Part shown: positions 51,651 through 61,507 of the stretch, piece by piece
Position numbering within the stretch: position 1 is the first letter of the stretch
Layout: every line of letters starts with the position of its first letter
DNA from: Oncomelania hupensis
Taxonomy: Eukaryota; Mollusca; Gastropoda; Littorinimorpha; Pomatiopsidae
Direction of reading: 5' to 3'
Assembly (NCBI GenBank): GCA_036898135.1
Contig: CM072514.1
Location: forward strand, 84,509,122-84,573,121
DNA length: 64,000 bases
Position numbers and translations under genes: made by a program
Notes under the pieces: generated by a model
What the model was told of the DNA's origin: nothing
The model's database searches: none
What the model saw: the letters and a program-made list of their open reading frames with translations, nothing else

Positions 51651-52739
51651 GATAATAACTTTACAAAGACTGTTCAGTATACACAAGAGTAGTCTAGATT
51701 ACTAACGAATTAATAAAACACAACTACCACAAGCAAAACTTACCCTTTGGAAATTACTGGCAGGAAATTAACAAGGAAGGCATTCCGTTGGTCAGCATTT
51801 GCTGGTCACTTGCAGAGAAACTGACACAAATTGTGTTTTCCTACAGTGACAACTGGACCACGCGGTAACCTTGTAGGTCTCCGTAGAAGTTAGTAGTGGT
51901 CAGTTTCCTGTCCAGAAATGGTTTTCACTGACGCCGCGCCTAGGAGTGGACGAGAGTTTTTTTTGCCCGAGAGACAAAATTACACGATCGTTACACACCG
52001 TGCAGTCAAAGACGCCGGTTTGCTATTTTTCTGGAGTATTGGTCCGTGTACTATACTCACAGCCAATAACCTTTCAATAGCTCAACTGTGTAGTCCCTGG
52101 GATAACTGTACAGTTGTACATCTACGCAGCTAGTTTTAAGTATGCATTCGTTTTTAGTCCTAAACGTCGACACTATCTGTTTTGATAAGAAGCTACGTTC
52201 AAAAGCCTTAAAAGGAAATACGTACAAACGCACATCTTGTTTTCTGTAAGTCTTTGAACGGTCAGACTTTACAAGGACAGCATTCAGCTCGGACTGGTCA
52301 CAGGAAAACGAGAACAGCGATTGTCCATCATATGTGTAGGGCAATGTTTGTCCGCTAGCTGATCGACTATTGCTTTGGAATGGTCGCCAGCAAGCTTACT
52401 GTGTATTACTAAGTAAGCGTGAACAGAGTACAGTAGTAGTAAAATAATCAAAAGACCGAACTGGCTGACCTGCGGTCAAGAGAATTAGAGGCTCGGTTAT
52501 TAAGAGCGAGCGAATAATAAAGGTGAGGTCAGAGATTTTCAGCAGACACTGCCACACTCCCGTAACAAAAACTTTACAAGTGGGGAAAGAAGTCAGCAAA
52601 ATTCGGGTGCGATTTTTTTCTCCGGTCGTGAGTGGGTGCGCGTGCGTGCGTGTGGGGTGTGTGTGTGTGTGTGTGTGTACTTGTTTACACGGCGTTACGT
52701 GGACAAACCAATGAAAAAAAGAAAAAAAAAGAAAGAAAG
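51650..52739. other. Unassigned sequence
   Basis: About 1.1 kb without a recognisable gene. It holds a short (GT)n at 52655-52680. The 121-codon (52396-52761 -) and 95-codon (52057-52344 -) frames have no motif that I know. Confidence 0.4.
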
Positions 52740-52910
52740 AGATTTCTCTTATATAGCGCACTTACAAGCTCAGAGAGCTTCTCAAGGCGCTGGCCCGTAA
52801 TATCCAGCAATCACAAAATAGTTTGCTGAAGTCAGGATTCGAACCCACGTCGCCCAAGACGCACTCACACAAGTCATGCGCTCTGACCACTGAGCTATCC
52901 CTGCCATTAG
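52740..52910 (-). mobile_element. tRNA-derived SINE (family T3) copy a
   Basis: On the minus strand from 52905: GGCAGGGATAGCTCAGTGGT (box A), box B GGGTTCGAATCC near 52838-52849, then CTTCAGCAAACTATTTTGTG, GCCAGCGCCTTGAGAAGCTC and a terminal GCGCTATATAAGAGAAATC. A second copy is at 53905-54062. Confidence 0.85.
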
Positions 52911-52918
52911 GGAACAAT

Positions 52919-53108
52919 GAACATCTACGTAACTTGTTTTGACAGGCCTCCTTGTTTTGACATCAAACCAATGATCCGTTAGGGTTAGGGCTGTGTTACG
53001 GTAAGGGTTAGGGTAAAGGTTAGGGTTAGGGTTAGTGTTAGAACACTTAAAAGTACTTAAAACTGGGGTCATAATATGACCCATTGTCAACACAACGTAG
53101 GTGGCGTT
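52919..53108. mobile_element. MITE-like element carrying a TTAGGG tract (copy 2)
   Basis: Left AACATCTACGTAACTTGTTTTGAC-type arm versus the reverse complement of the right, AACGCCACCTACGTTGTG then TTGAC: an imperfect terminal inverted repeat. It encloses a degenerate TTAGGG array at 52978-53040. Same plan as 2541-2850. Confidence 0.5.
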
Positions 53109-53904
53109 TCAGGAAAGTCATAATAACACCGTAAAAACAAGGTGGGTGTGTGTATGTGTGTTTGTGTATGTTCGCTTTGAATCGAGTCCAAGCCGTAGAG
53201 GCTTCCAGCTTAGAGATGCGCTTAGCGAGGCGTACACTGGCAACTTGAATCTCCCGTCAAGCGAAAGTAACAAGAACAAGCTGATCGCACGGTAGGTTAA
53301 TTAACACGCAACTCTAGACAACGAAAGTAGTTAGTGGCCTCACAAAAACGTACTACAACGCTCTATCTGTGCTGGAACCGAGTTTTTAATAAAAGACTAT
53401 TAACTAACAGCGCGAGAATAGGCTCCATGATCCAGCATTACATTCTCTTTGCTTTTCCTTTGAAAAGCTGAAGAAAACACCACAACAACATAACAGCCTG
53501 TCCTGAGTGGTCGGCCAGTCCAAAGAATCGATAAAGCGCTGCCATTGGCTGAATGGGAGTGGAAAGCAGGAAAGGGGAGGGGCGTGGCCTAAACGTGACT
53601 GAAGCATCTTGTTAGCGGTGCTGTCTCCAAGCAGCGTTGGTCAGCCCGCAATGCGGTTGTTGCAGAGAGACGGACAACTGACCATCACGAGTACTTACTG
53701 CAAAGAGAAATGACCTCATCACGTGCTGACACACGTGTTCCACACGATTCCACTAGTTCCAATCTGACTAAACCCAGATTAAGGTTTTACTACCATTTTC
53801 ATTATTTTCCTTTTTTTTTTAATTTTAATCGGTCTTCTTTTACTCTGCTTCTGAGAAGGTTTAAGGCTACGCCAGCCTAGTGCTACAGTTTCAGTAGTTA
53901 ATAA
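53109..53904. other. Unassigned, with promoter-like patch near 53540-53600
   Basis: GCCATTGGCTGAATGG (inverted CCAAT) lies 30 bp from GGGGAGGGGCGTGGCC (GC box) at about 53571-53590. Such a pair is common in RNA polymerase II promoters, but no coding exon is visible nearby. Recorded as possible, not asserted. Confidence 0.25.
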
Positions 53905-54062
53905 GGGACTGTCTCTTGTATAGCGCACTCACAAGCTCAGGGAGCTTCTCCAGGTGCTGGGGTCTACTATCCAGCTGACACAAAATAGTTTCTTCAAGTC
54001 AGGATTCCAAAGCAAAACGCAAATACACAAAGCTTACGCCTTGAACCACGAAGCTACACTTG
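53905..54062 (-). mobile_element. tRNA-derived SINE (family T3) copy b
   Basis: TCTCTTGTATAGCGCACTCA, CAAGCTCAGGGAGCTTCTCC, CACAAAATAGTTTCTTCAAG and TCAGGATTCCAAAG (degenerate box B) align with copy a at 52740-52910. The head is diverged. Confidence 0.8.
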
Positions 54063-54069
54063 CCGCCAC

Positions 54070-54491
<422 letters not shown>

Positions 54492-54626
54492 ATGGACTGG
54501 TTTGACACTGAGCGAAGCCATGAGGGCTGCTGAGGACAGAGAAAGATGGAGTATGCTGGTTAAGCGATCATCTGTGGTGCCCCTACGACCTTCGGGTTAT
54601 GGGACAGGATAGGATAGGATAGGAAT
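54492..54626 (+). pseudogene. RTE-like LINE 3' end B9 (135 bp)
   Basis: Starts ATGGACTGGTTTGACACTGA (coding WTGLTLSEAM), runs to the stop and the (GGATA)n tail at 54606-54625, then passes into AAT/AAC repeats. It sits exactly at the right edge of X copy 1. Confidence 0.9.
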
Positions 54627-54804
54627 AATAATAATAATAATAACAACAACAACAACAATAATAATAATGTTTTAATAATAATAATAATAAGAAGAACAAC
54701 AACAACAAAAACAAAAACAAAAACATCAACATTAATAATAATAATAATATTAAGAAAGAAGAAGAAGAAGAAGAAGAAGAACAACAACAACAACAACAAC
54801 ATCA

Positions 54805-54873
<69 letters not shown>
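54627..54873 (+). repeat. Mixed AAT/AAC/GAA microsatellite
   Basis: Alternating AAT, AAC, AAAAAC and GAA blocks, ending in a pure AAT array before X copy 2. Confidence 0.95.
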
Positions 54874-54876
<3 letters not shown>

Positions 54877-55162
54877 GATGTTGTGCGAACCCTATTCCTA
54901 AATGAGACAGAAAACGCGGCGATCTGTAACCAACTTACATGCTGATCACACGTTGCACACAAGCACACACCAAGCACACAACAAACACACATCCATCACT
55001 CAAACATGCCATGTAAATGTAAGTCGCTATTCATATAAAAAGACGAAAAGGAAATGGAATGTTTGTAAATTTGTTAATTAAAATAAGAACTGACTCCCTG
55101 AAAGGAGAGAGGACTGCGGATAAAACTCTCGATGACCTGCCAAGTGTCGTACCTACGTCACA
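54874..55162 (+). repeat. 289 bp segment X, copy 2
   Basis: Identical to 54203-54491 as far as I can read; the sequence continues CAGGTTCTCC, presumably the original downstream flank. Confidence 0.95.
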
Positions 55163-56309
55163 CAGGTTCTCCGCCACCGGGGTTCTAGCGTACACGATCG
55201 TCAGCATATAATTATTATGAAACCAGCGCGATATGACTTTAAACTACTGGTTTTCCAAGCCACCCAGTTAAAATCAGTCGTTAAACGTTTGACAAGTTGA
55301 AGTATTTTATCCACATGTATTAATTAATTTATTTAGTTATCACTCCTCCGTTCAGCGGTATGTTTATAGCCTAATAAATCACAATTTCTATTAGTAGATA
55401 TATGTGATTAGTTCTATTAGTAGTCCTAACGCTGGCTAATTTCGACCGAGCGGTCAAATTAAACACAGGCTCCCTAGGTTTCTTCAGGCCCACATATAGC
55501 TAGACTTAATTGTAAACATCTGTTATTCTTGATTGCTTCACTACCTCACCTCCACCCCCGCTTCTCCTCCTATTCCACTCCGGTCCCCAACATCATTCTC
55601 TCCCCCTCCCTCCCCGAAACTCTCTCCTTTTCGACCCCGCTAACGTTCATTAACTTCTTATTAGTTCCCGAGCACCGCTGCATGGGTAATTATTGTTTTT
55701 GGTTTTGTTCTTATTTTTTCTTTTGATGTCTTTCTTTCTTTGATTCTTCTAGTTCTTTCAAATTTATTTTTATTCCTTTGTTACTTTCTTTCTTTCTTTC
55801 TTATTCTTTATCTCTTTCTTTGCTTTCTTATTCTTATAGTTCTTTCAAATTTGTTTCTTTCTTTCTTATTCTTTTAGTCCTTTTAATTTTTAAAATCTTT
55901 CTTTCTTTCTTATTTTTTTCGTTCTTTCAAATTTCTTTCTTTCTTTCTTAATTACTTCCATTCTTTACCTAGTGTTCATCGCCTCCTATTTCTTTCTGTT
56001 CCTCCTCTTCTTCTTCTTCTTCTTCTTCTTCTTCTTCTTCTTCTTCTTCTTCTTCTTCTTCTTCTTCTTCGTGCCTCCCTCTCTCTCTCTCTCTCCCTCA
56101 CGCGCGCGCGCTTTCTCTCTTCGAATATGTAAAAAAAAGAAAAAAAAGAAGAAGAAGCAAAATATTGTTACATAGCGCGCCCTTCTCTCTCAGTGAAATG
56201 AGCTTAATGAACACTGTCTACGTTCCTTCTCGGTCTCTCCGCTCGTCTGCAGATGAAAGGATGTTCCGTGTACCAGAATACCACAGGGTGAGTGAGACAC
56301 GGTGGTAGA
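55163..56309. other. Unassigned, with (TTTC)n and (TTC)n tracts
   Basis: Pyrimidine-rich DNA at 55725-55960 and a pure TTC array at 56005-56070. No gene recognised. A CGCGCG patch lies at 56100-56110. Confidence 0.6.
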
Positions 56310-56574
56310 GCTTTCAGTTTTTTCTCCGTTTAGACCTGGAACTCGCTACCTCGGTCCGTCCGTCACAGTCCTTCATTAGCGTCTTTTAAAATGAACTTTA
56401 AGACGCATCTTTTTAGAGAGGCCTTTTCTTAGGCGCCCTGAGTGAGTGTTGTTAGTTATTTTTGGTGTTGGGATGTGTATGTGGTTGCGTGTTATTGACC
56501 AATGTACGCATGTTGTGTTTACATTTGTTTGTGTAAAGCGCTTTGTGATTTTGGAAAGCGTTGTATAAATTGCC

Positions 56575-56651
<77 letters not shown>

Positions 56652-56652
56652 T
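56310..56652 (+). pseudogene. CR1/L2-like LINE 3' end with (ATT)n tail
   Basis: From 56336 the codons read TWNSLPRSVRHSPSLASFKM, then NFKTHLFREAFS-stop near 56429. This is the classic C-terminal signature (W-N-x-L-P ... FK-x-x-L/F-K-T-H-L-F) of CR1/L2-group ORF2. The 3' UTR contains GTAAAGCGCTTTGTGATTTT and ends CCTGTT(ATT)n at 56577-56650. Confidence 0.8.
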
Positions 56653-56895
56653 AATGCGCCTGTACACCCATGCGATGATGGTCTTGGTCACTGGCAGAGC
56701 GCAGTTTCTCCATTCTAGGTCAATATACTCAGTGTTCTCAGAATTTTAAAAAGAAAATGACAGAAAGGACAGAAGAAGAATAACAAGCAGGCAAGCCATT
56801 CAAGTGTATTTCCAGACCCTCGCACGCACAGCCGAAAAATACACATTGTCTAAAGTGTTACGTTTCTTGGCAGTGTTGTGTGACTCGGCTTTATC

Positions 56896-56896
<1 letters not shown>
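56653..56896. other. Unassigned sequence
   Basis: GGCAAGCCATTCAAGTGTAT near 56792 resembles GGCAAGCCATTCAAATGTAT at 19531; the shared repeat is otherwise undefined. Confidence 0.35.
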
Positions 56897-56897
<1 letters not shown>

Positions 56898-56956
<59 letters not shown>

Positions 56957-56969
56957 TAATAATAATGAT

Positions 56970-57040
<71 letters not shown>

Positions 57041-57104
57041 GTATATTTATAAGGCGCTTTTCCTAGTAAGGAACAGTTCAAAGCGCTCTCTCACGCATTC
57101 ACAC
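56898..57104 (+). repeat. (AAT)n array and retroposon-like 3' end
   Basis: AAT at 56898-57040 with TGAT breaks, then TATAAGGCGCTTTTCCTAGT. Read on the minus strand this is a GCGCCTTATAAATA end followed by an ATT tail, the usual 3' terminus of a SINE/LINE. Confidence 0.7.
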
Positions 57105-57809
57105 TGTTACACTCGATGTTGTTTTTTCTCTATCAGTAGTTGATTCAGCCCCGATGCTTGAAATCCTGATAGGTGTAACTCAGATTCGTTTATCCACGCA
57201 ACCCGTTCAATCATCAACAAGGCAGGAGTCGTCGTTTGAAGTTTTCCACTTTTATTCAGCATACATCAACAACTGCATACAATCGTTCAATCGCTTTTCA
57301 CTTTACAATTCTCGACTATCAACTTTTCACTTTTTACAACTTTCTCAACTCTAACACAACAACTCTCTCTACTGTCAACAACTCTTTCTTTTGAAACAAT
57401 GCGGCACTATATATATAGTCTCTCTACACTCCAGAAAGGGTGAGAATACCCCCAACGTGACACACCACAACCAATCAGAACAAGCTTTGTCATCACTGTC
57501 TCACGTCATACAACCTTATTTGGGATGGAAGCTTCTATAGTTACCACTAGAATTATCCATACGCTTCGATCGATAGTAAACAACCGACTCTAGAAAATTC
57601 TCAAATAATATCGGCCTACTAAAACCACCAACGTTATACAAAGCTTCTTCTAATAACAACGCAAAATCAAATCAAAGATAAATACACTCTATTACTGCAT
57701 GCTTAGCAAACCAAAACGATCGCATCTATCGCGCGCGTCACACACGCAAGCCTACTATCGTACGCGTTTCACACGTAAGCCTACCATCGCACGCGTCTCC
57801 AACGTAACA
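57105..57809 (-). mobile_element. Solo LTR, family L1 copy 2 (705 bp)
   Basis: TGTTAC...GTAACA ends, with CACAC at 57100-57104 and 57810-57814. On the minus strand a TATATATAGTG-type TATA box (about 57407-57418) precedes AATAAA (reverse complement of 57251-57256). It shares long blocks with 348-915 (ACATCAACAACTGCATACAA; CTTCTAATAACAACGCAAAA-type) but has extra sequence in the middle. Confidence 0.85.
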
Positions 57810-57927
57810 CACACAGACAGTTAATAAACATTAGTCCAGTACATATTCATACATGACTGGGAGCAGGCCTAGCGCGCCTTATCCTAACAAAGCCACAGAA
57901 AAAAGTGCCATGATAGGCCACTATCTG

Positions 57928-58223
57928 AATTAGCTAAAAGGTACAGGTAAAGGTAGTCCCATAGCCTTGTAGCCGTAGCCGAGCTTGATGTTGGAGATCA
58001 CACTTATCTTGGGCCAGCGTAATGAGGGCGATGCCCATCTCTCTCCCTCGCTGCTTTACCTTCCCCACCCTTAAGAGAGTAGGTACTCAGTCACAGTTGA
58101 GTCAACTGGGGGCGTTGTTATTTGTCGCTTCACGGTTTGCGGTCACCCATCCAAGTGCTAACCGCACTGGACGGTGCTTAACTTGCGACGCAGTAGCGAG
58201 TGCTCCAACCACTGCGCTCTCCG
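57928..58223 (-). mobile_element. tRNA/5S chimeric SINE copy S4 (296 bp)
   Basis: Full family structure in reverse: the tail GGTACAGGTAAAGGTAGTCC is at the left, the 5S part CGGTCACCCATCCAAGTGCT at 58139-58160, and the tRNA-like head at the right end. ACTATCTG at 57920-57927 and 58224-58231 is the target duplication. Confidence 0.92.
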
Positions 58224-58231
58224 ACTATCTG

Positions 58232-58790
58232 CCAGCAATAAAATTGTCCAAGTCGGTTCAGCCAAGTTTGAGAAACCGCGCAAAACGTGTGTTAGGATAA
58301 TTTTGTCGAAGACAATGACCTTGACCTTTTGAGAAAGTACACATATACCAATGATCTAACACGCTTAGCAGTTAATTACAGTATCCGCAAAAAGTAAAAA
58401 TGATGAATTTCGGTTCAGGTATTCTTGAGCTAATGCAAAAAGTGTGTTTTAAACAAAAAAGTGTATTTATTGGGAGCGACGGACCGGCCGTCTCACCGAC
58501 TGACCGACACTCGGACTGCTATTGAACGATGACCCATAATTTGAAGTACATGTATACGAAAACTCCACAAAATCGCTGGACGTTTTTGAGATATTGAGCA
58601 AAACGTGTTTAGCAGCAAAAAGACTCCAGTGACCTTGACCTTTGCGATAGAGAAACTATGATGTCACGGTAGGCAGGTCACTAACCTAGGTAATGCTCCT
58701 TTGAAATGTGGTCAAAATCCGTTCATTGGTTCTTGTGATATGGCGTTCAACGGCCCGACCGACCGACACACCGACATTTGGCTTGTTCTG
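58232..58790 (+). repeat. Interspersed repeat with TGACCTTGACCTTT motif, two related units
   Basis: Two diverged units each contain GCAAAACGTGTTTAG-like, TGACCTTGACCTTTTG-like and GACGGACCGACCGAC-like segments (about 58285-58520 and 58560-58780). Such GACCTTGACCTT repeats are familiar from mollusc genomes. Type (possibly MITE) not resolved. Confidence 0.5.
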
Positions 58791-59067
58791 ATTCCCCTAA
58801 CTATTTCAAAGTATTTCCAAATAAATCTGGAAATTCAAAAAATAAGAAAATCGGAAATATGTGATTCGCCTGTAAACCTTTTGGCCTGTCAACATCTTAA
58901 GCCCACTGAAGGGGTTTTCTTTGAAGGCCAGAGCAGCCCCGAGTTGCATAGAAAAAAAAGCGTCACAAAACGTTTGCGATTACTCCGAACGAACTATTTT
59001 TGCTTGTGGGCAAATTTTTGCCATAAGCGGGCGCTTTTAAAATGACGCAGCACATGCTGACTGCACA

Positions 59068-59701
59068 TTACATTACATGATTATTGCTTTACGTCCAGCG
59101 GACTCTTCCGAGCCAAATCAGGACCAGTATAGCCGAATCAGGACCACACAATCAAGACCACAACTTCACTAAAAGCGGACTCGCCCTTTATCCGCATTAA
59201 AAGATTTGCCAAAACAACCCTAGTGGCAACACTGAAGGCACTCCACCGGCCGGTCACTTTACAATAAAGACATCCCACGCAGGGGACGCTGAGGCTATAC
59301 TCTAATTTATTGAACCCCCGTTTACAAAAACCAAATAGAATATAAACATCATTATAAAATATTAACAAAACACATACATATAAAATGCCTACATTGCCAA
59401 ATAATAACATCATAGGAAGCCCCAGTAACCACCTGGCAGAAAGCGTCCAATATTTCCAAGCTGATCTAACAGACCTCGCACACAAATCAGGAGTTTTGTC
59501 CCGGAAGAGTTTTCAAGAAAAAGGGTAGGTGACTAGTCTAGCGAAGAAGAAGATAGTATAGTAGATTGATAAAAAAAAGAGTAGGAATGAGAAAGACCAA
59601 AGGAGAGAGACAGCGACAGTGGGAATTTAAAGCACTAAATTTCCAGAAAGTGGGGATACTATTTATACTGAAACCCCCGGCACCCTCACGGGGGTCGTTG
59701 G
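59068..59701 (-). mobile_element. R1 retroposon copy e, full length (634 bp), 7 bp target duplication
   Basis: CTGCACA at 59061-59067 and 59702-59708. The sense strand is minus: CCCGTGAGGGTGCCGGGGG, then TATAAATAGTATCCCC, the shared small frame (59138-59485), a 3' end AGTCCGCTGGACGTAAAGCA and a TAATG-type tail. A short internal duplication near the 3' end (GCCGAATCAGGACC / GCCAAATCAGGACC) makes it longer than copy c. Confidence 0.9.
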
Positions 59702-59709
59702 CTGCACAA

Positions 59710-60425
59710 CAGTCAATCAAAGTGAAGTGAGCTGAAAGTGAAAGTTACTGTCAATCACAATGAAGACACAACAATACTATGAAATACAAATACCAAGTCG
59801 GACCAGTTTCAAATAAACATATAACAAGTAGGCTATACAAATCTTACAGGTTTATAAATGAACAAAAAGTCCTCCCTTGCTATTTCACCATTGAACACAT
59901 CGTCATTCGCAAATCGAAAGCCCACCACTCTGGCCGCCATTTTTTTTCTCTTCACAAACAACCTCTCCAGACCACTACAGAGCGCTCTATAACGCTCTCC
60001 GCGAACATAAGGTTGCGCCAATTTTTCCGCCAAAATAGTGACGTAGCGTTTTGGCTAGGCAACTCGGGGCTGGTTTGTATCTCCTGTCATCAAACTGTTT
60101 TATCCCATCACAACCTTTTCAAGGTAGCCTACCAATGTTATTCCTCTGAAATAATTATGCGAGTTGTGTACACTAGTCGTGTGTTTTAGCACCCAAACCC
60201 AAACGGGGAGGTACTGTCCATTGTTTGTCCAGTCAGCTCAGTTTGCCTTCCAGTGGCTGTACAAATATCCATACGGTCCACTTCAATGTCCACTCGGAGT
60301 CCACTGTGTACACAGTACAGTGTACACATCTTTGTACACGGAGGATCTGAGAACACAACACCCACACCCCGCAGCTTGAGATAGAGCGAGGATTTTCGTC
60401 CGCCTCTCCCCAAAAATTGATTCTA
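59710..60425. other. Unassigned sequence
   Basis: No gene recognised. GCCGCCATTTTTTTTC near 59934 and GTGACGTA near 60040 look like transcription factor sites (YY1/CRE types), but nothing else supports a promoter. Confidence 0.3.
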
Positions 60426-60575
60426 TTTAAAAAAAATAAAATAAAATAAAATAAAATAATTTTATTTATAGAGCTCTACAATCAAACAGTTATGTTGTGG
60501 GCTCAATGCGCGTACGTAAGAAGTAAAATAACGCACAGATAAAATAAATAAATAAATATATCTATATCTATATCT

Positions 60576-60652
<77 letters not shown>
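60426..60652 (+). repeat. (AAAAT)n, (TATC)n and (TA)n microsatellites
   Basis: AAAAT at 60428-60462, next to a GAGCTCTACAATC stretch (probable retroposon 3' end in reverse); TATATC at 60558-60594 and TA at 60595-60649. Confidence 0.9.
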
Positions 60653-60655
<3 letters not shown>

Positions 60656-61450
60656 TAATCATTTAACAGTATACCCTGATGGAAGTGTTCTGGAATCATC
60701 AGAATGTGGGTCAGGATTTATTATACCGCATTTGAATATTCAAAAATCTTACTATCTTGGTCACGGATTTTCAATATTTACATGTGAATTGTACGCAATA
60801 CTTATGGTGTTATATTGTATAATTAACATAACTCATGAAATATTTAATATTTTAATTTGTGTTGATTCCAAATCGGTGCTGTATGCTTTACGAAATTGGA
60901 AATGTAAAAAGAGACCCGGCATAATATTTGACATCAGGTATTTAATTCATTGTATAAGGACTAGGGGTATTGAAATTACATTTTGTTGGGTTACATCACA
61001 TTTATATATATGGTAATGAAATGTCAGACATATTAGCCAAAAAGGAGCAATGAAAAGTGGCAATACGATTTTGAATTGTGATTTGAAAATTGGTCAGTTT
61101 GAATACTATTCTTTAGTTGAACGACCCCTTTACATGACAATTCCTAAAGTAAATATTATATGTTGTTCAAGAGCAATTTCAAGATTGATATACAAACTAC
61201 GACTGAATTCGTGGAATACAAAGAATTTGAAAAAGAAATTGTATATGTAAAGGGATCGTCTCTTTAAATCATTTATTGTTTGAATGTACTGTTTTAACAA
61301 TATTATACAAACAACAGGGAATTATATTATCAGCACAAGATGACACTAAAACTATTTTATATGGTACAAAAACATGTGACATTGCCGGAGTCATTATGAA
61401 AGCAGACTTATATAAAATATCATAATTTTGAAGAACGTTGATATGTTATT
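60653..61450 (+). pseudogene. I/Nimb-like LINE remnant A4: RNase H domain
   Basis: Starts inside the RNase H: DGSVLESSECGSGFIIP, FSIFTCELYAILMVL, ILICVDSKSVLYAL, then ITFCWVTSH followed by a frameshift before NEMSDILAKKGA. Later LRLNSWNTKN and CKGIVSLNHLLFECTVL (C-terminal Cys/His cluster). It belongs to the same group as A2 but is a different subfamily. The first Asp context reads YPDGS instead of YTDGS. Confidence 0.82.
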
Positions 61451-61507
61451 GTGAATTTTGATTAAAATAAATTAATTTATTGCTTATATTATTATAATAA
61501 TAATAAT

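Noticed and set aside
53540..53600. A confident host promoter
   Set aside because: CCAAT- and GC-box-like words occur, but no coding exon or CpG-island context is visible, so it is kept only as a low-confidence note.
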